DNA of 64,000 nt, from the NCBI RefSeq assembly GCF_002217755.1, contig NZ_BCFL01000035.1, forward strand, positions 90,607 to 154,606, given 5' to 3'. Below, piece by piece: positions 9,429 through 17,094 of this stretch. The DNA comes from Streptomyces hyaluromycini (lineage in GTDB: Bacteria; Actinomycetota; Actinomycetes; Streptomycetales; Streptomycetaceae). Within the stretch, counting starts at the first letter, position 1, and every line of letters starts with the position of its first letter. The notes under the pieces were generated by a model, which saw only the letters and a list, made by a program, of their open reading frames with translations, had not been told where the DNA came from and did no database searches. The position numbers and the translations under genes are program-made.

Positions 9429-9610
9429 CGGGTGGCCTCTTCCAGGTGGCGCTGAACGTAGTCAGCGAGGGCGTGGGCGGGGATGCGGCGGGCGCGGCCA
9501 ATGGTCAGGGAGGCCAGGCGGCGGGTGCGCAGGAGGTCGTAGAGGGCGGAGCGGCCGATCTTGAGACGGGCCATCGCCTCGGGGACGGTGAGGAGTTCGT
9601 CGTCACGCAC
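9425..9610 (-). CDS. xis: Excisionase-like MerR/AlpA-type HTH protein of element A
   Basis: A 61-residue protein with a winged-HTH DNA-binding fold (TVPEAMARLKIGRSALYDLL, then GRARRIPAHAL). Proteins of this size and place in pSAM2-like elements assist the integrase in excision. The start lies inside the end of rep (8-nt overlap) and the end overlaps int (ATGA), giving a rep-xis-int operon. It closely resembles 60581-60769. Confidence 0.88.
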   Translation of the reverse strand: MRDDELLTVPEAMARLKIGRSALYDLLRTRRLASLTIGRARRIPAHALADYVQRHLEEATR

Positions 9611-10425
9611 CGACTGTCACCGCCTGTTCGCGCGCCGCGCTGCCGCTGATGAGTGCGGCGAGGCGTTCGTGGTCGGGAGTGAGTCCGGTGCCGTCGTAGG
9701 CCCAGTGGGCGAGGACGAGGGTGGTCGGTTCGGGGTCGGGGGTGTGACGGCTCTGCCAGGCGGCGCGGGCGGCCCGGAGCGCTCCGAGGGTGGTGGAGTA
9801 GGCGCGGGTCTTGGTGGAGAAGTGGCCGCGGAAGCCGAGCATGTGGGCCCAGGCCCGCAGTTTCAGGTGGGCGAGGTCGCGGCGGGCGCCGAGGGCCCAA
9901 GCAGTGCGGATCATGCGGGCGGCGTGCTCGGGAATGGTCTCCTGGCCGAGTTCGGCGATCAGCTTCAGTCGGCGGTCGAGGGTGCCAGCCGCGCTTTCGG
10001 CGCCCTTGGTGGCGTACTTCGCCACGTACCCGGCGACCTTGCCCTCGGTGATCGTGGTCCCGGGCTGGAAGGCGGTGGACTGGATGACCTTGACGTCCAG
10101 CTCCTTGCCGAAGCTGAAGGAGTAGGCCCGACCGTCGATTTCCGGGCCGTCGACGTGGGCGCGGGCGGCGGCAGTGTGGACGCCATCGGCCAACGTCTCG
10201 GGCGTGGCCCATGCGGGTGGTGGGGGGTAGGAGCCTGCGGGGCCGTCGAGGCGGATCACAGCATGGAAGTGGATCAGTCCGCGCCGCTGGTACTCGGCGA
10301 CCTTGGCGTACGAGACGCGGGCGACCTTGTGGAGCAGGCGTTGGGGGATTCCGGCTGTGGCGGCGATGGTGCGGCGCAAGTGGAGCATGAAGCGCGCCCG
10401 CTGTGCGGAGTCAGCCCTGTCGAGC
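9603..10425 (-). pseudogene. RepSA-like replication initiator, 5' part replaced by an IS110 fragment
   Basis: About 274 C-terminal residues of a pSAM2-type replication initiator remain. Recognisable blocks are VSYAKVAEYQRRGLIHFHAV, with the HFH typical of rolling-circle initiators, then VIQSTAFQPG, GYVAKYATKGAE and a C-terminus ending LVLAHWAYDGTGL. Upstream of about 10425 the frame is only the antisense of an IS110 transposase fragment, so the N-terminal half and start are missing. The element can hardly replicate on its own. It is followed by xis and int with overlaps. Confidence 0.8.
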
Positions 10426-10664
10426 GTTCCTCGGGACGCCGGCAGTTCCGTCGCCTCAACCGCGGCGGCGATAGGCAGGCCAACGCCGCGCTCCACCGCA
10501 TCGTGTTCACCCGTCTGCGGGTCGACGCGCGTACCCAGGACTACTACGAGCGCCGGATCAAGGAGGGCAAGACCCGACGCGAAATCGTCCGTTGCCTCAA
10601 ACGCTACGCTGCCCGCGAGGTCTTCCACCTGGTCAAACAGCTACAGTCGGCACCCTGCTCATAG
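10426..10664 (+). pseudogene. IS110-family transposase, C-terminal fragment
   Basis: About 79 residues in frame up to TAG 10664 carry the IS110 C-terminal helix motif (RLNRGGDRQANAALHRIV) and the tail YYERRIKEGKTRREIVRCLK. The catalytic DEDD part is absent. About 150 nt at the 3' end are nearly identical to 42785-42943 in the same orientation. It marks the breakpoint inside rep. Confidence 0.8.
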
Positions 10665-10675
10665 GGGCTGTGACA

Positions 10676-10718
10676 GCACGACGAAGCCCCGCCGGTCTAT
10701 GGCGGGGCTTCGTCGTGC
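10676..10718. terminator. Perfect 18-bp stem terminator
   Basis: GCACGACGAAGCCCCGCC at 10676-10693 pairs perfectly with 10701-10718 across a 7-nt loop. It lies between the IS110 fragment (plus) and the end of the HTH gene (minus), so it can act on both strands. Confidence 0.85.
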
Positions 10719-10724
10719 GGCTGG

Positions 10725-11039
10725 TCAGGATGGATTGGCGCTCGTGCTGACGGCTCCGTTGTACTCGGGCTCACCGCTTTCGAGTACGCGGAGGGGCGAG
10801 GCGGAGACGACGCGGGCTGCGCGGACGATCAGCAGCACGTGGCAAGGGAACTCCCCGCGACGCACAAGGTCGTAGCCCTTCGATCTCGACATGCCGAACG
10901 CCTGGGCGGCGTCCTCGACGCTCGCGGTACCACTCCAGGTGGCACGGATGCGCTCGGGGCTGAACAGTTCGTGCTGCAACTCGCTGTTCTGGCGGGGCAT
11001 TCCCGTTAGCACTGCCTTAGCCCAGGGCGTGTAGTTCAT
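10725..11039 (-). CDS. HTH DNA-binding protein of mobile-element type
   Basis: A 104-residue protein with a MerR/AlpA-like helix-turn-helix (VEDAAQAFGMSRSKGYDLVR, about 45-64). ATG 11039 was chosen for a GAAAGG ribosome site 8 nt upstream; the frame stays open to 11195, but the extra 52 residues look like unrelated leader. Homologues are common in actinobacterial plasmids and integrative elements as regulators or excisionases. It is probably a leftover of element A. It ends against the strong hairpin 10676-10718. Confidence 0.7.
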   Translation of the reverse strand: MNYTPWAKAVLTGMPRQNSELQHELFSPERIRATWSGTASVEDAAQAFGMSRSKGYDLVRRGEFPCHVLLIVRAARVVSASPLRVLESGEPEYNGAVSTSANPS

Positions 11040-11416
11040 CGACGGGCCTTTCAGACAGGGCTGTGGCTGTTCAGGTGCGCCGTAGCGGGCTGCCGCCGCG
11101 GCGATCAGTGGCAGCAGTGAGCTGGGACGATGGCGGCGGATGCGCTGTCGGTATTCGTCCTCCTTCACCAGCCGGTCGTATAGGTACGCAGCCATCCCGC
11201 CATGATCCTCGCCTCGAAGGGAATCTTCGAGGGGATTCCCCTCGCTCCGCTATGTAGGGCAACCGGGCCGTCGGTCTGGGGTGGTCGCCGAGGGGGCCGG
11301 AGAAGATCTTCTCCCAGATTTCTCTCAGGGACAGAGAAGTGGCGAGGTGGTGGCATCTGCCACACCAGTGTTACGGGGGTGAATTTGCACTGCGGTTCAG
11401 GGTGGTCGACCAGGTG
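11040..11416. other. Intergenic stretch with interleaved palindromes
   Basis: The minus frame in 11040-11195 is an open upstream extension of the HTH gene with no good ribosome site. At 11212-11240 two palindromes are interlocked: CCTCGAAG/CTTCGAGG and GGGAATC/GATTCCC. They lie just upstream of the possible start at 11195 and could be an operator. No other gene was seen up to the stop of the acetolactate-synthase-like gene. Confidence 0.5.
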
Positions 11417-13108
11417 TCAGAACGGGCCGTGGAGGCTGCCCAGCCTGTCGGTCAGGCGCAGGTTCTCGGAGTAGTCGACCGGACAGGCGATCACGGAGAC
11501 CGTGTCGTCGTCGAGAGCGCGGCGTAGTACGGGCAGCAGTTGGTCGGCGGCCTCGATCGCGTAGCCGCGTGCGCCGAAGCTTTCTGCGTAGGCGACCAGG
11601 TCGGGGTTGGTGAACCGGGTGTGGCTGTGGCGGCCCAGTTCGAGTTCCATCTTCCAGGTGATCAGGCCGTATTCCTCGTCCACCAGGACGAGGACGACGA
11701 GCGGGATGCGTTCGCGGACGGCGGTCTCCAGTTCCTGGGAGTTCATCAGGAACGAGCCGTCGCCCATCATCGCCAGGACTCGTCGGTCCGGCCGGGCGAG
11801 CTTGGCGGCGACGGCGCCCGGCAGTGCGAAGCCCATGGTGGACAGGCCGTTGGAGACCAGGCAGGTGTCCGGTTCGTAGGTGGGGTACAGGCGGGCCATC
11901 CACATTTTTCCGGCGCCGGTGTCGGCGAGCACGATGTCCCGGCGGTCCAGGGCGGTGCGGACATCGTGCACCACACGCTGGGGCACCAGCGGGAAGGCGT
12001 CGTTGTCGCGTCCGTACTGTAGTTCCTCGTCGAGCAGCGTACGGATCTTCTCGCTGCTCGACGGGTCGTAGCCGAGTCCGTCGGGCAGGGCCGCCGCCAG
12101 TGCGTCCAACGCCTGCGAAAGGTCGCCTTCCACGCCCACGGTGACCGGGTAGTGGGCGTCCACCTCGGCGGGGAAGCGGTGCACGTGCACGATCCGCTTG
12201 TCACCGTTCGGGTTGATCTTGGCCGGGTCGAACTCCTGGATCTCGTAGCCCACGCAGATCAGCACGTCGGCTGTGTCGAAGCCGAAGTTGCCGTAGTCGT
12301 GGCGCATGAAGCCGACCGCGCCGAGGGCGTTCGGGTGGTCGTCGGGGAAGACGCCCTTCCCGTGGAACGTGGTCGCGACCGGGATGTTCAACTGTTCGGC
12401 GAAGCGTACGAGGGCGGCCGAGGCGCCTGCCCTGGCGGCGCCGTGGCCGGCCAGCACGACGGGGTGCCGTGCGGCGGCGAGCACCTCGACGGCCCGTGCG
12501 ATCTGGGAGGGAGAGGGCGCGTCGGCACGCACCGCGTCGATCTGCAGGGGCGCGAGCGGCTGGGCGGGCCGTTCGGCTTCGATGTCTTCGGGCACGGCAA
12601 GGAACACGGCGCCGGGCCGCTCGCTCTGCGCGGTCTTGAACGCCTTGCGTGTCATCTCGGGCACCGCGTCCGGACACTCGATACGGGCCGACCACTGGGT
12701 CACCGGAGCGAACATCGACACGAGGTCGATGACCTGGTGCGACTCCTTGTGGATACGCCGCAGCGACCCCTGAGCCGCCAGGGCCACCAGCGGCGCGCTG
12801 TTGGTCATGGCGTCCGCCGTGCCCAGCAGCAGGTTGATCGCGCCGGGCCCCAGCGTCGCCGAACACACCCCGGCCCGACCGGTCAGCCGCCCGTAGATCT
12901 CCGCCATGAACGAGGCAGCCTGCTCATGGCGCACCAGGACGTACCGGATCCCGGAGCCGTTCAGCGCGTCGACGAAGCGGATGTTCTCCTCGCCGGGGAT
13001 TCCGAAGACGTACTCCACGCCCTCGGCCCGCAGACAGCGCACCAACAGGTGTGCGACGTCCTCCACTGTTGCTGTGTCCCGCGACTCGCTAGCGCCTTCG
13101 GTGCCCAT
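11417..13108 (-). CDS. Thiamine-diphosphate enzyme, acetolactate synthase large-subunit-like
   Basis: A 563-residue ThDP enzyme with the three usual domains. The N-terminal PYR domain (VEYVFGIPGEENIRFVDALN) has the catalytic Glu in VRHEQAASFMAE (about 62); a central domain follows; the C-terminal PP domain has the metal site GDGSFLMNSQELE (about 445) and DEEYGLITWKME. The expected reaction is condensation of 2-oxo acids, pyruvate to acetolactate. No small regulatory subunit lies next to it, so a catabolic or specialised role fits better than branched-chain synthesis. ATG 13108 is preferred; an in-frame ATG at 13144 adds 12 unconserved residues. No clear ribosome site was seen. It is divergent from the flavoprotein gene at 13334. 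Confidence 0.85.
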   Translation of the reverse strand: MGTEGASESRDTATVEDVAHLLVRCLRAEGVEYVFGIPGEENIRFVDALNGSGIRYVLVRHEQAASFMAEIYGRLTGRAGVCSATLGPGAINLLLGTADAMTNSAPLVALAAQGSLRRIHKESHQVIDLVSMFAPVTQWSARIECPDAVPEMTRKAFKTAQSERPGAVFLAVPEDIEAERPAQPLAPLQIDAVRADAPSPSQIARAVEVLAAARHPVVLAGHGAARAGASAALVRFAEQLNIPVATTFHGKGVFPDDHPNALGAVGFMRHDYGNFGFDTADVLICVGYEIQEFDPAKINPNGDKRIVHVHRFPAEVDAHYPVTVGVEGDLSQALDALAAALPDGLGYDPSSSEKIRTLLDEELQYGRDNDAFPLVPQRVVHDVRTALDRRDIVLADTGAGKMWMARLYPTYEPDTCLVSNGLSTMGFALPGAVAAKLARPDRRVLAMMGDGSFLMNSQELETAVRERIPLVVLVLVDEEYGLITWKMELELGRHSHTRFTNPDLVAYAESFGARGYAIEAADQLLPVLRRALDDDTVSVIACPVDYSENLRLTDRLGSLHGPF

Positions 13109-13333
13109 GAGACGAACGTAGGCACGCCCGCCTGCCCCGGCCACTGATCCGGCGCCGAACGGGGGTGGCCGCCGGCGGGTATCGACCCGAGCAGCCTCAG
13201 CTCACGCATCGGGTCAATGCCAGGTCCGTCTGGGTGCGCTGCGGTGGCGGCTGCCGCGTTCGGCCCGCACGGTGGCTCTGGATGTGGACGTGCCGCCGCG
13301 CATCGTGCGGCGGCAGGGCTCTGGGAGGACTGT

Positions 13334-14071
13334 GTGACCGCTTCGTCGCCCACCACCGACGCACCGCCGGCCCGGTACGACGACCTGCGTGCTCTGGTGA
13401 TCAACTGCACCCTCAAACGCTCGCCGGAGACGAGCAACACCCAGGGGTTGATCGACCGCAGCGCTGCCATCATGGACGCCCAGGGCGTGCAGGTCGATGT
13501 CGTACGGGCGGTGGACCACGACATCGCCACCGGTGTGTGGCCCGACATGAGAGAGCACGGCTGGGAGAGGGACGCCTGGCCCGACCTCTACCAGCAGGTC
13601 CTCGCGGCCGACATTCTCGTGCTGGCCGGCCCCATCTGGCTGGGCGACAACAGCTCCGTGACGAAGCAGGTGATCGAACGTCTCTACGCCTGCTCCAGTC
13701 TGCTCAACGACGCGGGACAGTACGCCTATTACGGCCGCGTCGGAGGCTGCCTGGTCACCGGCAACGAGGACGGCGTCAAGCACTGCGCCATGAACGTGCT
13801 CTACAGCCTGCAGCACCTCGGATACACCATCCCGCCCCAGGCGGACGCCGGCTGGATCGGTGAGGCGGGCCCCGGCCCCTCGTACCTCGATCCTGGCTCG
13901 GGCGGCCCGGAGAACGACTTCACCAACCGCAACACCACCTTCATGACCTGGAACCTGCTGCACCTGGCCCGGGCACTGAAGGACCTCGGCGGCATTCCCG
14001 CCTACGGCAACCAGCGCACCGCCTGGGACGCCGGCTGCCGCCGCGACTACGAAAACCCCGAACATCGATAG
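13334..14071 (+). CDS. NAD(P)H-dependent FMN reductase / flavodoxin-fold oxidoreductase
   Basis: A 245-residue flavodoxin-like protein. The phosphate-binding loop reads TLKRSPETSNTQGLIDRS near the N-terminus, and the flavin-contact region is AGPIWLGDNSSVTKQVIERL (about 100-119). This is the NADPH-dependent FMN reductase family, soluble two-electron reductases. GTG 13334 was chosen because GGGAGG lies 5 nt upstream; the frame is open earlier but without family similarity. It precedes the molybdo-cytochrome gene by 144 nt and might supply reducing power, which is inference from position. Confidence 0.85.
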   Translation: MTASSPTTDAPPARYDDLRALVINCTLKRSPETSNTQGLIDRSAAIMDAQGVQVDVVRAVDHDIATGVWPDMREHGWERDAWPDLYQQVLAADILVLAGPIWLGDNSSVTKQVIERLYACSSLLNDAGQYAYYGRVGGCLVTGNEDGVKHCAMNVLYSLQHLGYTIPPQADAGWIGEAGPGPSYLDPGSGGPENDFTNRNTTFMTWNLLHLARALKDLGGIPAYGNQRTAWDAGCRRDYENPEHR

Positions 14072-14215
14072 CGACCCCAGTGGCCGGGCATCCACTCGCC
14101 CCGGGGAGCAGACAGCTCACCTGGCCCGCGTCGGCCTGCATGAGCCTCGTTCGTTCAGAAACCAGTCGCGACGTGCCCCGTCGCGGAAGTCGCTCGCCGA
14201 TGGGAGGAGACGCCG

Positions 14216-15652
14216 ATGGCAAGTGGCGGACGGCCGTCGGGCTCGACCCCATCGAGTGGATCGCGACGCCAAAAACCAGCCGAGAAGCGTGTGAGGGAGC
14301 GGCTGCAGCGTGTGCGCACCGCTGGGGCGGCTGCGGTGTCGGTGGCCGCCGCCCGTACCCGTGCGGCGGCGCAGCGCATCGGGCAGCTGCCTCCGCCCCC
14401 GGGGCCGTTCCGGACGGGGTTCTGGCGCAGTCCGATCCGCGGGCCCTGGCTGACCTCGGTGTTCGGCCTGGTCCTCCTGGTCGGCATTCCGCTGCTCTTC
14501 CTCACCGGACTGCTCTCCTACGCCGCCTACAACCCCGATCTGAGCCCCCTCAACGACGAGACCCCCGACAAGGGCATCCTGGGCTTCTACCTCTTCAGCT
14601 GGCCCACCCACCCGTACTGGCTGTACCGGCTGCTCCAGGGCGTGCATGTGACGCTGGGCGTGGTCCTCGTCCCGGTGCTGCTGGCCAAGCTGTGGTCGGT
14701 GATCCCGAAGCTGTTCGAATGGCTGCCGGTACGCTCCGTCGCCCACGGCCTGGAGCGGCTGTCCCTGCTGATGCTGGTCGGCGGCGTCATCTTCGAATTC
14801 GTCACCGGCATCCTGAACATCCAGCTCTACTACGTCTTCCCGGGCTCGTTCTACCGCCTGCACTTCTACGGCGCCTGGGTGTTCATCGCCGCCTTCGTCG
14901 TCCACGTGTGCCTCAGACTCGGCCGGATGACCCGCGCCCTGCGCTCGCGCAGCCTGAGCACCGAACTACGCACCGACCTCGCCCACACCGCGCCCGAACC
15001 CCCCGATCCCGACGGCCTGGTGGCGGCCGCCCCCGCCCCGCCGACGATGACCCGCCGCGGCGCACTCGGCACGGTGGGCGCGGGATCGCTGCTCCTCCTC
15101 GTCGTGACCGCCGGACAGAGCATCGGCGGATGGCTGCGCGGCACCGCACTGCTCGCACCGCACAACCGCGACCCCGGCAGCGGCCCGAACAGCTTCCAGA
15201 TCAACAAGACGGCGGCGAAGGTCGGCATCACCCCCGCGCTCGTCGGACCGAGCTGGCGGCTGGAGGTGCACGGACGCGGAGCGCCACGGATCCTCACCCG
15301 CGAGCAGCTCCTGGCGATGCCCCAGCACGCCGCCGCACTGCCGATCGCCTGCGTGGAGGGATGGTCCACCGAGGACCAGCACTGGAGCGGCCTGCGGCTG
15401 GCCGACCTCGCCGCCCTGGCCGGGATGCCTGACGCCGCAAGCGTCCTGGTTCAGTCCATCCAGCCGCCCGGCCCTTTCACCAGGGTGGTGCTGCGCGGCA
15501 ACCAGATCCGCGACCCCCGAGCGCTGCTCGCCCTCCGCGTCAACGGCGCGGCCCTCTCGCTCGATCACGGCTACCCGGCCCGCATCATCGTCCCGGCCAA
15601 CCCCGGCGTGAACAACACCAAGTGGGTCCACCGGCTCACCTTCAGGGCGTGA
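14216..15652 (+). CDS. Membrane cytochrome-b / sulfite-oxidase-type molybdopterin fusion protein
   Basis: A 478-residue fusion. A basic N-terminal tail of about 70 residues is followed by a four-helix cytochrome-b-like membrane domain (about 80-245) with candidate haem His residues in LLQGVHVTLGVV, RLHFYGAW and FVVHVCLRL. After a linker (about 245-280) and another hydrophobic helix comes a sulfite-oxidase-like molybdopterin domain, whose ALPIACVEGWS (Cys about 378) supplies the expected Mo ligand. The Mo domain is probably outside the membrane, exchanging electrons through the haem domain. GGGAGGAG precedes ATG 14216. The next gene starts 2 nt after the stop. The substrate cannot be told. Paralogue: 22265-23410. 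Confidence 0.85.
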   Translation: MASGGRPSGSTPSSGSRRQKPAEKRVRERLQRVRTAGAAAVSVAAARTRAAAQRIGQLPPPPGPFRTGFWRSPIRGPWLTSVFGLVLLVGIPLLFLTGLLSYAAYNPDLSPLNDETPDKGILGFYLFSWPTHPYWLYRLLQGVHVTLGVVLVPVLLAKLWSVIPKLFEWLPVRSVAHGLERLSLLMLVGGVIFEFVTGILNIQLYYVFPGSFYRLHFYGAWVFIAAFVVHVCLRLGRMTRALRSRSLSTELRTDLAHTAPEPPDPDGLVAAAPAPPTMTRRGALGTVGAGSLLLLVVTAGQSIGGWLRGTALLAPHNRDPGSGPNSFQINKTAAKVGITPALVGPSWRLEVHGRGAPRILTREQLLAMPQHAAALPIACVEGWSTEDQHWSGLRLADLAALAGMPDAASVLVQSIQPPGPFTRVVLRGNQIRDPRALLALRVNGAALSLDHGYPARIIVPANPGVNNTKWVHRLTFRA

Positions 15653-15654
15653 CC

Positions 15655-16158
15655 ATGGCACGATTCGTCCGCTGGTACGGCTCCGGCCCCCTGCACCTGC
15701 TCGTCCTGATCGCCTCGCTCGCCCTCACCGGCTACGCCATGGTGCGCCTGTTCGCCGTCAGGCCGATTGACGTGGCGATCTGGTTCGTGGGCGCGGCGAT
15801 CCTCCACGATCTGATCCTGCTGCCCCTGTACTCGCTCGCCGATCTGTCCGCCCATTCCGTCCTGCGGCACCGTTCGGGCGGCGTACCGCAGGTGCCGTGG
15901 ATCAACTACCTGCGTGTCCCGGCCTTCCTGTCCGGGGTGCTGCTGCTGGTCTGGTTCCCCCTCGTCCTGGATCTGGCGATCCCCTACCAAGGCGACACGC
16001 GACTGCACGAAGGCGTCTATCTCGGCCGATGGCTGGCGATCACCGGTGTGCTCTTCGGTGCCTCGGCGCTGACCTTCGCACTCAGACTGCGCCGCGTCCT
16101 CCTGGCCGCCCGCGCCGACGAGGAACGCCCACCGCCCGATCGTGACGGCCCCCCGTGA
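15655..16158 (+). CDS. Small integral membrane protein of the molybdo-cytochrome module
   Basis: A 167-residue protein with four hydrophobic segments (for example LHLLVLIASLALTGYAMV and VAIWFVGAAILHDLILLPL). The motif LHDxxxxPL also occurs in the corresponding protein downstream of the second fusion gene (23407-23817), so the pair is conserved and probably forms part of the complex. ATG 15655 follows the previous stop by 2 nt; the methyltransferase GTG overlaps its end. No family with known function was recognised. Confidence 0.8.
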   Translation: MARFVRWYGSGPLHLLVLIASLALTGYAMVRLFAVRPIDVAIWFVGAAILHDLILLPLYSLADLSAHSVLRHRSGGVPQVPWINYLRVPAFLSGVLLLVWFPLVLDLAIPYQGDTRLHEGVYLGRWLAITGVLFGASALTFALRLRRVLLAARADEERPPPDRDGPP

Positions 16159-16829
16159 CGACCGAGGAGAACCGACCCGCACGCCGGGACCCCTACGCAC
16201 TGGCCCTGCGGACCGGCGGCGGGCCGGTGTACCTACGGCTGACGGACGGACGGTGGACCTGGTTGCCGGTGCACCGCTGGTACGCACAGCCCACCAGGGC
16301 CGACGAAACCCTGCTGGAGCGCTGCGCCGGCCCCGTTCTGGACGTCGGCTGCGGACCGGGCCGGCTGTGCAGGGCACTCCTGCACCGGAGTATCTTCGCC
16401 GTCGGTATCGACGTTGCCCCGCGGGCGGTCGCCCGCACCATCGCTCTCGGTGGGACGGCACTGTGCCGGTCGGTGTTCGCCCCCCTTCCTGGTGAGGGAG
16501 CCTGGCAAACCCTCCTGCTGGCCGACGGGAACATCGGTATCGGCGGCGACCCCCGGGCCCTGCTCCGACGGTGTACACAGCTCATCGCACCGACGGGTGT
16601 CCTGCTCGTCGAGGTCGAGCAGATCGACGTGGCAGAGCGCTGTACCGCATGGGTGGAAGACACCCATGGCCATCGGGGTCCACCTTTTCCCTGGGCACGT
16701 CTGGGCGCTCCGGCGCTCCGCCGCATCGCGCGAGAACTCGGCCTCGGCGTCACCGACGAGTGGCGGAGCGATCACCGGAGCTTCCTTGCGCTCAGCCCTC
16801 AGTGCACTGCCCGGGGGCGTCCCAGCTGA
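16155..16829 (+). CDS. Class I SAM-dependent methyltransferase
   Basis: A 224-residue Rossmann methyltransferase. Motif I is GPVLDVGCGPGRLCRALL (about 60-77), motif II IFAVGIDVAPRAV, and a shared family block LLADGNIGIGGDP lies near 125. It is clearly paralogous to 28990-29859, with the same GNIGIGGDP and HGHxGxPFPWARLG blocks. GTG 16155 overlaps the preceding stop by 4 nt, so the three genes from 14216 form one operon. The substrate is unknown; a product of the neighbouring oxidoreductase is possible. Confidence 0.85.
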   Translation: MTTEENRPARRDPYALALRTGGGPVYLRLTDGRWTWLPVHRWYAQPTRADETLLERCAGPVLDVGCGPGRLCRALLHRSIFAVGIDVAPRAVARTIALGGTALCRSVFAPLPGEGAWQTLLLADGNIGIGGDPRALLRRCTQLIAPTGVLLVEVEQIDVAERCTAWVEDTHGHRGPPFPWARLGAPALRRIARELGLGVTDEWRSDHRSFLALSPQCTARGRPS

Positions 16830-16998
16830 CGGGGGATCGGCGATTCGGTTGCGAGGACATCGGTCGGGCTCCGGTGACTAGCGAGCAGGTGGCCTCGTCG
16901 GATCGTGGCACTCGGTCATGACAACAGCGGCGGCGGGAGGTGCGGCCCGCCGGTGGTGCCGCTTGAGTGAGGTCAGTTCGCTGCGCAGGGAGGCTGTG

Positions 16999-17094
16999 AT
17001 GGATCACCGACTGGCACATGATGTGGGCCTGCCCCGATGGCGGCGGCTCGGACCGTCCTGGCCGGGTCCGGGGCAGACGGGCTGCGGTCGGTGA
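16999..17094 (+). CDS. Possible 31-residue leader peptide coupled to the GH15 gene
   Basis: ATG 16999 has a good GGGAGG ribosome site 5 nt upstream. The short frame (MDHRLAHDVGLPRW...) ends in a TGA overlapping GTG 17091, a likely start of the GH15 enzyme. Such an overlap suggests translational coupling. Chance is possible, since no conservation can be judged here. Confidence 0.35.
   Translation: MDHRLAHDVGLPRWRRLGPSWPGPGQTGCGR

Noticed and set aside
8400..9455. 351-codon plus-strand frame over the integrase
   Set aside because: Antisense shadow of int; no ribosome site or protein family.
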